64,000 bases of DNA from Pseudomonadota bacterium (GTDB lineage Bacteria > Pseudomonadota > Gammaproteobacteria > Burkholderiales > Burkholderiaceae_C), in NCBI GenBank assembly GCA_963205115.1, contig CAUJHV010000063.1, forward strand, positions 1 through 64,000, in the 5' to 3' direction. The notes under the pieces are model-generated. The model ran no database searches. It saw nothing but the letters and a program-made list of their open reading frames with translations, and was not told the DNA's origin. The stretch's first letter is position 1. Each line of letters begins with the position of its first letter. Both the position numbers and the translations under genes were made by a program. Shown here piece after piece: positions 18,210-26,425 of this stretch.

Positions 18210-19192
18210 GATGCCGCTCCCATGCGGGCCGCCGCGGCGGAACGTGCCGCGGACGCCTCACGCGCCTGTCGCCGTGCGCGCAGGCGGTCGGGGATGCTCA
18301 GCAGGCCATCCGGCAGCCACAGCATCAGCGCCACGACCGAGCTGCCGAAGACGAACAGGTACCAACCCTGGGCGAATCGCAGCCACTCGGGCAGCAGCAC
18401 GCCCACGGCCGCACCCACCAGAGGTCCGAGGAAATAACCCGCGCCGCCGACCACGACCATCAGGTACATCATGATCGACGCGCCGATGGTGAAGGGCGCC
18501 GGCTCGATGAACTCCACCAGGCTGGCAAACAGGGCACCCGCCACACCGGCATAGACCGCGCCGATGGCGAAGCTCAGCAGCGTGTAGGCCTGGATGTTCA
18601 CGCCCAGGCTCTCGGCGCGGATGGGGTTGTCGCGCAGCGCGGTGAAGGCCTTGCCCCAGGGCGAGTGCAGCAGCTTCCACATCACCGCCCCGAGCAGCAA
18701 CGCCACGCCCAGCACGAAGTAGTAGTAGGCCAGCGGGCTGTTCAGGCTGATACCGAAGAGCTCCGGCCTGGCGATGTTGTTGATGCCGAAGGTGCCGCCG
18801 GTGAGCCACTCTTCGTTGCGCATCACCAGCCACACGGCGGTGTTGAAGCCCAGCGTCGCGAAGGCCAGGTAGATGGTCTGCACGCGCAGCGCCGGGAAAC
18901 CCAGCGCCAGGCCGATGGTGAAGCAACCCAGCATGGCCACGGGCAGGCCGAACCAGAAGCTGAAGCCGGCTTTCATCAGGATGGCCACCGTGTAGGCGCC
19001 GATGCCGAAGAAGGCCGCGTGGCCCAGGGATTTCTGGCCGGCGTAGCCGATGGTGAGGTTCAGCCCCATGGTGGCGATGACGTAGACCAGCCAGTAGCTG
19101 AACAGGTAGACGCCGTAGCTCTTGAGCATCGGCGGCACACCCAGCAGGACCAGCGCCACCAGCGCCAGGGCGGCGAGCTTGATCGGTTTCAT
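18206..19192 (-). CDS. livM: Branched-chain-type ABC permease LivM
   Basis: 328 residues with 8-10 hydrophobic segments and the LivM-typical NLTIGYAGQKSLGHAAFFGIGAY near residues 44-66, followed by the ALRDNPIRAESLGV loop that docks on the ATPase. Inner-membrane permease subunit. ATG 19192 overlaps the livH stop (ATGA). A C-terminal Arg/Ala-rich cytoplasmic tail of about 30 residues follows the last membrane span. Confidence 0.92.
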   Translation of the reverse strand: MKPIKLAALALVALVLLGVPPMLKSYGVYLFSYWLVYVIATMGLNLTIGYAGQKSLGHAAFFGIGAYTVAILMKAGFSFWFGLPVAMLGCFTIGLALGFPALRVQTIYLAFATLGFNTAVWLVMRNEEWLTGGTFGINNIARPELFGISLNSPLAYYYFVLGVALLLGAVMWKLLHSPWGKAFTALRDNPIRAESLGVNIQAYTLLSFAIGAVYAGVAGALFASLVEFIEPAPFTIGASIMMYLMVVVGGAGYFLGPLVGAAVGVLLPEWLRFAQGWYLFVFGSSVVALMLWLPDGLLSIPDRLRARRQAREASAARSAAAARMGAAS

Positions 19193-20064
19193 ACCTTGCG
19201 CTCCACCTTCGTGCCCAGCAGGCCTTGCGGCTTGAACAGGATCACGGCCATGAAGATGACCAGGGCGACCGCGTCCTTGTAGGCCGGTGAGATGTAGGCC
19301 GCCGCGAGGTTCTCGCACACGCCGACGATCACGCCGCCCAGCAGCGCGCCGCGGCTGTTGTTGAAGCCGCCGATGATGGCGGCAAAGAAGGCCTTGTTGC
19401 CCAGGCCTTCGCCCATGTCGAACTTGGCCAGGTACGTGGGCGTGACCAGCAGCGCCGCGGCGCAGGCGAGCACCGCGTTGATCGCGAAGGTGTAGAAGAC
19501 CATGCGCGGCACGTTGATGCCCAGCACCGTGGCGCTCTCGGTGTTCTGCGCCACGGCCTGCATGGCGCGGCCTGTGACCGTGCGTGCCAGGAAGGCCTGC
19601 GTGCCCAGCACCAGGGCCAGCGCGAAGACCAGGGTGCCGATGTCGGCCAGCGTGATGGTCACGCCGGCGATGTTGAAGATCTGGTCGCCGAAGGGCGAGG
19701 GGAAGGGATGGGCCTCGGCGCTGAAGCCGGCGCGGATGCCGTTGCGCGCCGCGATCGCCAGGCCGATGGTGGCCACGACGATGGGCATCAGCCCGTGCTT
19801 GAGCAAAGGGTCGGCGATGCCGCGCTTGAAGCCCCAGCCCAGCACGCCCACGGCCACGATGCAGGTCAGCAGGAAGGCCATCCACAGCGGTGCACCGAAG
19901 GCGCCGAACGCGATCATCACGAAGGCCGGCAGCATGACAAATTCGCCTTGCGCGAAGTTGATCGTGCCCGAGGCCTGCCACAGCAGCGTGAATCCCAGCG
20001 CCGCCAGGGCATAGATGCTGCCCGTGGCGACGCCGGAGAACAGCAGTTGAAGGAAGTCGGTCAT
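19189..20064 (-). CDS. livH: Branched-chain-type ABC permease LivH
   Basis: 291 residues, hydrophobic throughout, with LivH features: the start LFSGVATGSIYALAALG, the INFAQGEFVML segment and the docking loop GRAMQAVAQNTESATVLGIN. Pairs with LivM to form the membrane channel. It starts 7 bases after the upstream binding-protein gene, so the minus arm reads as one operon. Confidence 0.92.
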   Translation of the reverse strand: MTDFLQLLFSGVATGSIYALAALGFTLLWQASGTINFAQGEFVMLPAFVMIAFGAFGAPLWMAFLLTCIVAVGVLGWGFKRGIADPLLKHGLMPIVVATIGLAIAARNGIRAGFSAEAHPFPSPFGDQIFNIAGVTITLADIGTLVFALALVLGTQAFLARTVTGRAMQAVAQNTESATVLGINVPRMVFYTFAINAVLACAAALLVTPTYLAKFDMGEGLGNKAFFAAIIGGFNNSRGALLGGVIVGVCENLAAAYISPAYKDAVALVIFMAVILFKPQGLLGTKVERKV

Positions 20065-20071
20065 GACCGAC

Positions 20072-21223
20072 TCACTTCTTGCCCAGCGCCGGCAGCGTCT
20101 GCTTGACCTCCTGACGACCGTTCTTCACTTCCACCAGGAAGCTTTCGCGGTCGATGTCGCCGTTGGCGTCCATGGTCACGTCCATCAGCACGCCGGGTTC
20201 CTTGGCGGCCTTGACGTCCAGCGTGTGCAGGGCCTGCGCGACGGCCTTGCGGTCGAACTTGCCGGCCTTCTCGACCGCGGCCTTCAGCAGGTACACGCCG
20301 GTGTAGCCCTTGATGCCGTTGTGATCGGAGATGTGCTTGTAGGCCTGGTAGTAGCGGGCCTTGAACTTCAGCATCAGCGGGTTCGGGGCGTCCACCGTCA
20401 GGCCCACGTGCGCCACGGCGCCGTTGGCGGCTTCGCCGGCCAGGTCGATGACCTTCTGGCCGGTGAGCGTGGTCTCGCCGACGACGGGCTTGGCAAAGCC
20501 CTGCTTGCGCAGTTCGCGCAGCGCGCGGGCCGATTCTTCTTCGTTCGTGTAGACGAACAGCACGTCGGCGTTGCTCTGCTTGGCCTTGAGCACCGGGGCG
20601 GAGAAGTCGACCTGGCCGGAATCGGTGGAGATGTCGGCCACGACCTTCACGCCCGCGTCGCCGAGCGCCTTGGTGATGGCGTCGCGTCCGCCCTTGCCGA
20701 AGTCGTTGTTGACGAACAGCACGGCCACGGTCTTGGCCTTCAGGCCGTTGGCGATGTAGCGCGCCACCTTGGGCATCGCCGTGTCCTGCGTGAAGCTGGT
20801 GCGGAAGACCCAGGGGTTGCCCTGCTTGGTGATGGCCGAAGCCTCGCCGCCGATGAAGTTGGGCACCTCGGCGCGGCGGCTCTCGGCCATGCTGACCATG
20901 ATGGAGCCGGAGAAGACGGGCCCGAAGATCGCGAAGACACCGTCGTCAACCGCCTTGGCCGTGAGGCCCTTGGCCACGCCGGGATTGCTCTGCGTGTCGG
21001 AGATGCTGTGTTCGATCTTCTTGCCCAGGATGCCGCCGGCGGCGTTGATCTCCTGGACGGCCAGTTCCACACCGTTCTTGAAGTTGGTGCCGGCGCTGGC
21101 GCCCGCGCCGGAGAGTTCGTACAGGCCCGCGATCTTGACGGTGGACTGTGCAAAGGCCGGCAGGGCCGACAGGGCCAGGGCGAGAGCGGTCAGGGCCGAA
21201 GCGGCCGAGCGGCGGGTGGTCAT
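20072..21223 (-). CDS. Periplasmic substrate-binding protein (LivJ/K type), copy 1
   Basis: 383 residues with a cleavable signal peptide ending in LPAFAQ and a type I periplasmic-binding fold (ELSGAGASAGTNFKNGVELAV, NNDFGKGGRDAI). It is the first gene of the minus arm and should deliver the substrate to LivHMGF. A clear paralog is encoded divergently at 21519-22697; most residues match but the substrate-contact neighbourhoods differ in places (for example GQDTAMPKVARY versus GQNVSFPKLARY, allowing for the N-terminal Thr-Gln in copy 1). Copy choice may broaden the substrate range. Confidence 0.9.
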   Translation of the reverse strand: MTTRRSAASALTALALALSALPAFAQSTVKIAGLYELSGAGASAGTNFKNGVELAVQEINAAGGILGKKIEHSISDTQSNPGVAKGLTAKAVDDGVFAIFGPVFSGSIMVSMAESRRAEVPNFIGGEASAITKQGNPWVFRTSFTQDTAMPKVARYIANGLKAKTVAVLFVNNDFGKGGRDAITKALGDAGVKVVADISTDSGQVDFSAPVLKAKQSNADVLFVYTNEEESARALRELRKQGFAKPVVGETTLTGQKVIDLAGEAANGAVAHVGLTVDAPNPLMLKFKARYYQAYKHISDHNGIKGYTGVYLLKAAVEKAGKFDRKAVAQALHTLDVKAAKEPGVLMDVTMDANGDIDRESFLVEVKNGRQEVKQTLPALGKK

Positions 21224-21332
21224 GCGAGTCTCCTGTGCTGTGCGCTCGGGAGCCCTCGCGCCAGGCGGCGCGGCACCCCGATCGTTCCGGGATCCGTGCC
21301 CGGCGGGTTGTGATCAGAACCGCATTCAAAAG

Positions 21333-21347
21333 TGGAATGCAATTCCA
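21333..21347. promoter_or_regulatory. Perfect IclR-type operator palindrome
   Basis: TGGAATGCAATTCCA: arms TGGAAT and ATTCCA around GCA. This fits the known IclR-family box form TGGAA-N5-TTCCA. It lies 110 bases before the minus-arm start and 172 bases before the plus-arm start, in a locus that encodes its own IclR regulator. Control of both arms from this site is inferred. Confidence 0.6.
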
Positions 21348-21447
21348 GAATTCGATGCTATCGTGATGGCGGCGCAGGCGTCACTCAGGGTTCACCCGGT
21401 GTTTGGCGCGAGGCACAAATCGTCCGGTTCCCTGCGCGGTTTGTGGA

Positions 21448-21477
21448 TTGCCAAGGGCATGGTGCCCTGCCTAGCAT
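21448..21477 (+). promoter_or_regulatory. Candidate promoter of the plus arm with a palindrome in the spacer
   Basis: TTGCCA (21448-21453) and TAGCAT (21472-21477) with an 18-base spacer could be -35 and -10 for the binding-protein gene that starts at 21519. A perfect GGGCA-N3-TGCCC repeat at 21455-21467 sits in the spacer and could be a second operator. The match to sigma-70 consensus is moderate. Confidence 0.3.
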
Positions 21478-21518
21478 CCGCGCCGTTGTCGCGATTACCA
21501 CCACAAGGAGACCTCCCG

Positions 21519-22697
21519 ATGATCCGCACCTCGAACGTTAGGCGTCTGGCTGCCGCGCTGCCGGCCGCCGTCTTGGCATGCGGCGCCGCGCTGTGCGGCA
21601 CCGCCCAGGCCCAGGACGTCATCAAGATCGCCAATATCGTGGAGCTGTCCGGCAGCGGCGCGAGCCCCGGCACCTATTTCCGCGACGGCATCGAACTCGC
21701 GGTCAAGGAGATCAACGCCGCCGGCGGCATCCTGGGCAAGAAGATCGTCACCACGACGGCCGATACGCAGACCCAGCCCGGCGTGGCCAAGGGCCTGGCG
21801 GCCAAGGCCGTGGACGATGGCGCCTTTGCCGTCTTCGGCCCCGTGTACTCCGGCTCGATCATGGTCAGCATGGCCGAGACCCGCCGCGCCGAGACGCCCA
21901 ACTTCACCGGCGGCGAGGCCGCGGCCATCACGGCCCAGGGCAACCCGTACGTGTTCCGCACGGCCTTCGGCCAGAACGTCTCGTTCCCCAAGCTGGCCAG
22001 GTACATCAACACCAAGGCCAAGACGCTGGCCGTGATCTACCAGAACAACGACTTTGGCAAGGGCGGCCGCGACACGCTGGCCAAGCTGCTGGCCGGCGGC
22101 CCCACGAACATCGTGGCCGAGATCGCCACTGACCAGGCCCAGGTCGATTTCTCTGCCGCCGTGCTGAAGGCCAAGCAGGCCAATGCGGATGCGCTGTTCG
22201 TCTACCTGACCGAAGAAGAGTCCGCGCGCTGCCTGCGTGAACTGCGCAAGCAGGGCTGGACCAAGCCCATCATCGGCGAAACCGTGCTCATCAGCCAGAA
22301 GGTGATCGAGCTGGCCGGCGACGCGGCCAATGGCGCCACCGGGCACGTCGGCCTGACCGTGGACGCGCCCAACGACGGCATCCTGAAGTTCAAGGCCAAG
22401 TTCTACCAGGCCTACAAGTACATCCCCGATCACAACGGCATCAAGGGCTACATGGGCGTCTACACGTTCAAGGCCGCCGTGGAGAAGGCCGGCAAGCTCG
22501 ACCGCAAGGCCGTGGCGCAGGCGATGAAGGGCCTGGTGGTGAAGGCCGCCAAGGAGCCGGGCGTGATCGTCGATGTGTCCTTCGACGACAAGGGCGACCT
22601 GGACCGCGAGAGCTACCTGGTGGAGGTCAAGAACGGCCGCCAGGTGGTGGTGCAGACGCTGCCCGCCTTGAAGGACATGCTGGCCGCCAAGAAGTGA
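21519..22697 (+). CDS. Periplasmic substrate-binding protein (LivJ/K type), copy 2
   Basis: 392 residues, signal peptide ending in GTAQAQ, then the same fold as the divergent copy (ELSGSGASPGTYFRDGIELAV, NNDFGKGGRDTL). AAGGAG at 21505-21510 defines the ATG at 21519. No permease or ATPase genes follow it, so it probably feeds the LivHMGF system of the other arm. Its stop overlaps the GTG start of the next enzyme gene. The two copies are products of gene duplication, by their collinear similarity. Confidence 0.9.
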   Translation: MIRTSNVRRLAAALPAAVLACGAALCGTAQAQDVIKIANIVELSGSGASPGTYFRDGIELAVKEINAAGGILGKKIVTTTADTQTQPGVAKGLAAKAVDDGAFAVFGPVYSGSIMVSMAETRRAETPNFTGGEAAAITAQGNPYVFRTAFGQNVSFPKLARYINTKAKTLAVIYQNNDFGKGGRDTLAKLLAGGPTNIVAEIATDQAQVDFSAAVLKAKQANADALFVYLTEEESARCLRELRKQGWTKPIIGETVLISQKVIELAGDAANGATGHVGLTVDAPNDGILKFKAKFYQAYKYIPDHNGIKGYMGVYTFKAAVEKAGKLDRKAVAQAMKGLVVKAAKEPGVIVDVSFDDKGDLDRESYLVEVKNGRQVVVQTLPALKDMLAAKK

Positions 22698-23500
22698 GCA
22701 CGGATCCGGTCGCCGGCCTCAGCGGCGCCACGCGGCTGGTATTCATCGTGGGCGACCCGATCGCCCAGGTGAAATCACCGGCGGGCGTGACGGCGCTGAT
22801 GCGCGAGCGCGGGGCCGATGCGGTCTGCGTGCCCGCGCACGTGAAGCCGGCGGATCTGCCCGATTTCATCTGGCTGGCCGAGCGCATGCCCAACGTGGAC
22901 GGCATCCTGGTGACCGTGCCGCACAAGTTCGACGCGCTGCCGCTGTGCGACACGCTCAGCGCGCGTGCGCGCAGCATCGAAGCCGTCAACATGCTGCGCC
23001 GAAACGCCCATGGCCGCTGGCACGGCGACATGTGTGACGGCGAAGCCTTCGTGGCCGCGATGCAGGCTGGCGGTGCGGTCATGGCCGGCCGGCGCGCGCT
23101 GCTGGTGGGCGCCGGCGGCGCCGGTTCGGCCATCGCGCATGCGCTGGTGGATGCCGGTGTGCGCGAGATCGCGCTGCACGATGCCGATGCCGCGCGGCGC
23201 GAGACGCTGGCCGCCAAACTGCGGCGTTATGGGTCGGCCACCGTGAGCATCGGCAGCGACGACCCGGACGGCTTCGACCTGGTGTGCAACGCCACGCCGA
23301 TGGGCATGCGCGCAGAAGACCCCTTGCCGCTGCGCGTGGACCGGCTGAGTCCGGGCGCGTGCGTGGGTGACGTGGTGACGGTGCCCGCCGTGCCGCCCTT
23401 GATCGAACAAGCCCGTGCGCGCGGGCATGTCGCCACCACCGGCAGCGACATGTTTGCGCAGGTCCGCGTGTGCATCGTGAATTTCCTTCTGCCGGCCTGA
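22694..23500 (+). CDS. Shikimate/quinate-dehydrogenase-like enzyme
   Basis: 268 residues with the AroE fold: an N-terminal substrate domain (GDPIAQVKSP, VTVPHKFDA with Lys78, AVN with Asn99, Asp115) and an NAD(P) Rossmann motif LLVGAGGAGSA. Lys78 and Asp115, the catalytic pair of the family, are kept. One of the two substrate-binding serines of AroE is Val (V26 in place of Ser; Ser28 remains). GTG 22694 overlaps the binding-protein stop. Sitting in a catabolic operon, it is probably a paralog acting on a hydroaromatic or similar hydroxy acid and not the biosynthetic AroE. Confidence 0.8.
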   Translation: MSTDPVAGLSGATRLVFIVGDPIAQVKSPAGVTALMRERGADAVCVPAHVKPADLPDFIWLAERMPNVDGILVTVPHKFDALPLCDTLSARARSIEAVNMLRRNAHGRWHGDMCDGEAFVAAMQAGGAVMAGRRALLVGAGGAGSAIAHALVDAGVREIALHDADAARRETLAAKLRRYGSATVSIGSDDPDGFDLVCNATPMGMRAEDPLPLRVDRLSPGACVGDVVTVPAVPPLIEQARARGHVATTGSDMFAQVRVCIVNFLLPA

Positions 23501-23502
23501 AC

Positions 23503-24663
23503 ATGCTTGAACTCAACGACGAGCAGCGCATGCTGCTGGAGACCGTGCGCCGCTTCATCCGTGAAGAGTGCCGGCCGCTGGAAGACGCGCTGGAAGCCAG
23601 CGGCGAGCTGCCCGAGGCCCAGGCGCGTGCGTTGCACGAAAAGGCCCGTGCGCTGGGCCTGTATGCGATGAACATGCCGGTCGAGCTGGGCGGCGGCGGC
23701 CTGAGCGTGACCGACCGCATCCTGTGCGAGGAGCAGTTCGGCCACACCACGGACATCCTGATCCGCCGTGCCTTCGGCAATGTCTACGAGCCGCTGCTGC
23801 ATTGCCGTGGCGAACAGATCGAGCGCTGGCTCAAGCCCGCCGTGGCCGGCACGCGCACCTGCGCCATCGCCATCACCGAACCGGGCGCGGGCTCGGATGC
23901 GCAGGGTATCCAGACGCATGCCAAGCGCGCGGACGACGGCAGCTGGGTGCTCAACGGCGCCAAGCACTTCATCAGCGACGGGGTCTGGAGCGACTTCTTC
24001 CTGGTCTCCGCGAAGACCGGGGACAAGCACATCTCGATGTTCATGGTCGACAAAGGCTTGCCGGGCTTTTCGCTCGGCAAGGACCAGAAGATGATGGGCT
24101 TGCGCGGCACGCCGCACCTGGAACTTTTCTTCGACAACGTCCGCCTGGAGCCCGCCGCGCTGCTGGGCGAAGAGGGGCAGGGCTTCAAGCTGGCGATGGG
24201 CGCCTTGAACGTGGTGCGCCTGGCACAAGTGGGTGCGCGTGCGGTCGGCAAGGCCAGCCACGTGCTGGAGCTGATGACGGCCTATGCCAACGAGCGCCGT
24301 CAGTTCGGCCAGAAGATCGGCGACTTCCAGATGATCCAGCAGATGCTGGCCGACAGCGTCATCGAGATCAACGCGGCGCGGCTGATGGTCATGCAGGCCG
24401 CGGGCATGCTGGACCGTGGCGAGGACGCACGCGACTGGATCGCGATGGTCAAGGTCTACGCGGCCGAGGTGCTGGGCCGCGTGGTCGACCGCGGCGTGCA
24501 GGTCTTTGGCGGCATGGGCTTCTGCAAGGAACTGCCGCTGGAGCGCTACTACCGCGATGCGCGCATCTACCGCATCTTCGACGGCACCTCCGAAATCCAC
24601 CGCACGGTCATCGCCCGCAGCGCCTTGAAGAAGGGCGCGGCCTTGTGGGATCTGCACCGGTAG
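23503..24663 (+). CDS. Acyl-CoA dehydrogenase family protein
   Basis: 386 residues with all three domains: helical N-terminus, the FAD/substrate strands ITEPGAGSDAQG and LNGAKHFISDG, and the C-terminal bundle with RRQFGQKIGDFQ and VQVFGGMGF. The position of the catalytic Glu of medium-chain enzymes is Asp (D360 in IFDGTSEIHR), as in some other branches of the family such as ACAD10/11-like proteins. It should oxidise an acyl-CoA formed from the imported acid. It follows the AroE-like gene by two bases; ATG 23503 starts at the conserved N-terminus. Confidence 0.88.
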   Translation: MLELNDEQRMLLETVRRFIREECRPLEDALEASGELPEAQARALHEKARALGLYAMNMPVELGGGGLSVTDRILCEEQFGHTTDILIRRAFGNVYEPLLHCRGEQIERWLKPAVAGTRTCAIAITEPGAGSDAQGIQTHAKRADDGSWVLNGAKHFISDGVWSDFFLVSAKTGDKHISMFMVDKGLPGFSLGKDQKMMGLRGTPHLELFFDNVRLEPAALLGEEGQGFKLAMGALNVVRLAQVGARAVGKASHVLELMTAYANERRQFGQKIGDFQMIQQMLADSVIEINAARLMVMQAAGMLDRGEDARDWIAMVKVYAAEVLGRVVDRGVQVFGGMGFCKELPLERYYRDARIYRIFDGTSEIHRTVIARSALKKGAALWDLHR

Positions 24664-24742
24664 TCCGTTCCGCCGCGGCGATCCAGGGCGGCCGATGGGT
24701 CGGCCGGGGCCTCCCGTTCTCGACAGGCTGACGCTTCACATC

Positions 24743-26332
24743 ATGCGCAACATCTTTCTTTCCGCCGACGAAGCGGCTGCCCGCATTCCCGACGGCGCCA
24801 CCCTGGCGCTGATGGGTGGCGGCGGGGGCCTGATGGAGGCCACGGCGCTGTTCCAGGCGATCGAGCGGCGCTTCCTGGCCAGCGGCCACCCGCGCGAGCT
24901 GACGGCGGTGCACGCCCTGGGCATCGGCGACAAGAAGACCCGCGGCATGAACTGCTTCGCCCATGAAGGCATGGTGCGGCGGGTCATCGGCGGCCACTGG
25001 CCGTGGAGCCCGCGCATGCAGGAATTGGCGCGCGACAACCGCATCGAGGCCTACATCCTGCCGGGTGGCGTGTCGTCGCAGCTGTTCCGCGCCATCGGCG
25101 CCGGGCAGCCGGGCCTGATCACGCACGTCGGGCTGGGCACGGTCTGCGACCCGCGGCACGGCGGCGGCCGCATGAACGAGGCAGCCAAGGACGACTTGGC
25201 CGACGTCATCACGCTGGACGGCCGCGAGTACCTGCGCTTCAAGCCTTACCGCGTGGACGTGGCGCTGGTGCGCGCGTCTGCGGCGGACGAAGACGGCAAC
25301 ATCAGCTTCGAGCACGAGGCCGCCAACCTGGACGCCGTGGCCATTGCGCTGGCGGCCAAGAACAGCGGCGGTCAGGTCATCGTGCAGGTGCGCGAGCGGG
25401 TGCCGCGCGGGGCGCTGAAGGCGCGCGAGGTGCGCATTCCATCGGCCTGGGTGAGTGCGGTGGTCGTCGACCCCGGGCAGCGCACCAGCTACGACATTCC
25501 GTTCGATCCGGGCCTCAGCGGTGAGCTGACAGGCGACGCGCGCGCCGCCGATGCCGCGCAGGGCGAACATCGGGAAGACGAGCCGTTCAGCGAGCGCCAG
25601 GCCATCGCGCGCCGCGCCTATGCGGAACTGCGCGAGGGCCTCGTCGTCAACTATGGCTTCGGCATTCCCGACGCGGTGGCCAAGCTCGTGGCGCGCCGGG
25701 GCGAACTGGGACGGATCTTCCAGACCATCGAACACGGCACCTACGGCGGCAGCCTGCTGGACGGCACCTTGTTCGGGTATGCGCGCAACGCGACCGCGAT
25801 GCTCGACGCGCCGACGCAGTTCGACTTCTACGGCGGCGGCGGGCTGGACCTGGCCTTCCTCGGCTTCGGCGAGTTCGATGCCGAAGGCAGCGTCAACACC
25901 TCGCGGCTGGGCGGTGTGACCGTCGGCCCGGGCGGCTTCATCGACATCGCGCAGAACGCGCGGCGCGTCGTGTTCTGCGGCACCTTCGCGGCCAAGGGCG
26001 TCGAGCTCGAAACAGGTGACGGCCAGTTGCGCGTGCGGCGCCAGGGTGCCGTGCGCAAGCTCGTGCGTGCCGTCGAGCAGATCACCTTCAGCGGCCCGCA
26101 GGCACTGGCGCGCGGGCAGGAGGTGCTCTACCTGACCGAGCGCGCGGCTTTCCGGCTGACGCCGCGCGGCCTGGAGCTGTTTGAGACCGCGCCGGGTGTC
26201 GACCTGCAGCGCGACGTGCTGGACCAGATGGACTTCGTTCCGCAATTGGCCGAGCGCATCACGGTGATGGCCGCCTCGCACTTTCGTGTGGAAGACGACG
26301 GACTGGGCTCGCTGGCGCGCCGCGGCGGCTGA
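24743..26332 (+). CDS. Acyl-CoA:acid CoA-transferase (family I, fused subunits)
   Basis: 529 residues carrying both halves of a family I CoA-transferase in one chain (YdiF-like). The N-terminal half starts with the family segment on entering a Gly-rich loop (LALMGGGGGL); the C-terminal half has the catalytic Glu330 in QTIEHGTYGG. It probably activates the imported carboxylic acid by moving CoA from a donor such as acetyl- or succinyl-CoA. ATG 24743 begins at the conserved MRNIFLSADEAAA; the upstream 16 codons are not conserved in type. Last gene of the plus arm. Confidence 0.85.
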   Translation: MRNIFLSADEAAARIPDGATLALMGGGGGLMEATALFQAIERRFLASGHPRELTAVHALGIGDKKTRGMNCFAHEGMVRRVIGGHWPWSPRMQELARDNRIEAYILPGGVSSQLFRAIGAGQPGLITHVGLGTVCDPRHGGGRMNEAAKDDLADVITLDGREYLRFKPYRVDVALVRASAADEDGNISFEHEAANLDAVAIALAAKNSGGQVIVQVRERVPRGALKAREVRIPSAWVSAVVVDPGQRTSYDIPFDPGLSGELTGDARAADAAQGEHREDEPFSERQAIARRAYAELREGLVVNYGFGIPDAVAKLVARRGELGRIFQTIEHGTYGGSLLDGTLFGYARNATAMLDAPTQFDFYGGGGLDLAFLGFGEFDAEGSVNTSRLGGVTVGPGGFIDIAQNARRVVFCGTFAAKGVELETGDGQLRVRRQGAVRKLVRAVEQITFSGPQALARGQEVLYLTERAAFRLTPRGLELFETAPGVDLQRDVLDQMDFVPQLAERITVMAASHFRVEDDGLGSLARRGG

Positions 26333-26378
26333 AAAAGGGAAAACGCCGCCGCAGGCCCTGGTGGGTCCGCAGGCGGCG
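26332..26378 (-). terminator. Intrinsic terminator for the Bax-inhibitor-1 gene
   Basis: On the minus strand, a 7-bp perfect GC stem (26372-26378 with 26344-26350) is followed by TTTTCCCTTTTT. It lies 48 bases past the stop of the minus-strand BI-1 gene. No T-tract follows on the plus strand. Confidence 0.7.
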
Positions 26379-26425
26379 CCTGGTTCCGGGCAGGCGGTGG
26401 GAAGCCGCTTGCCGGGCGGAGCGAA

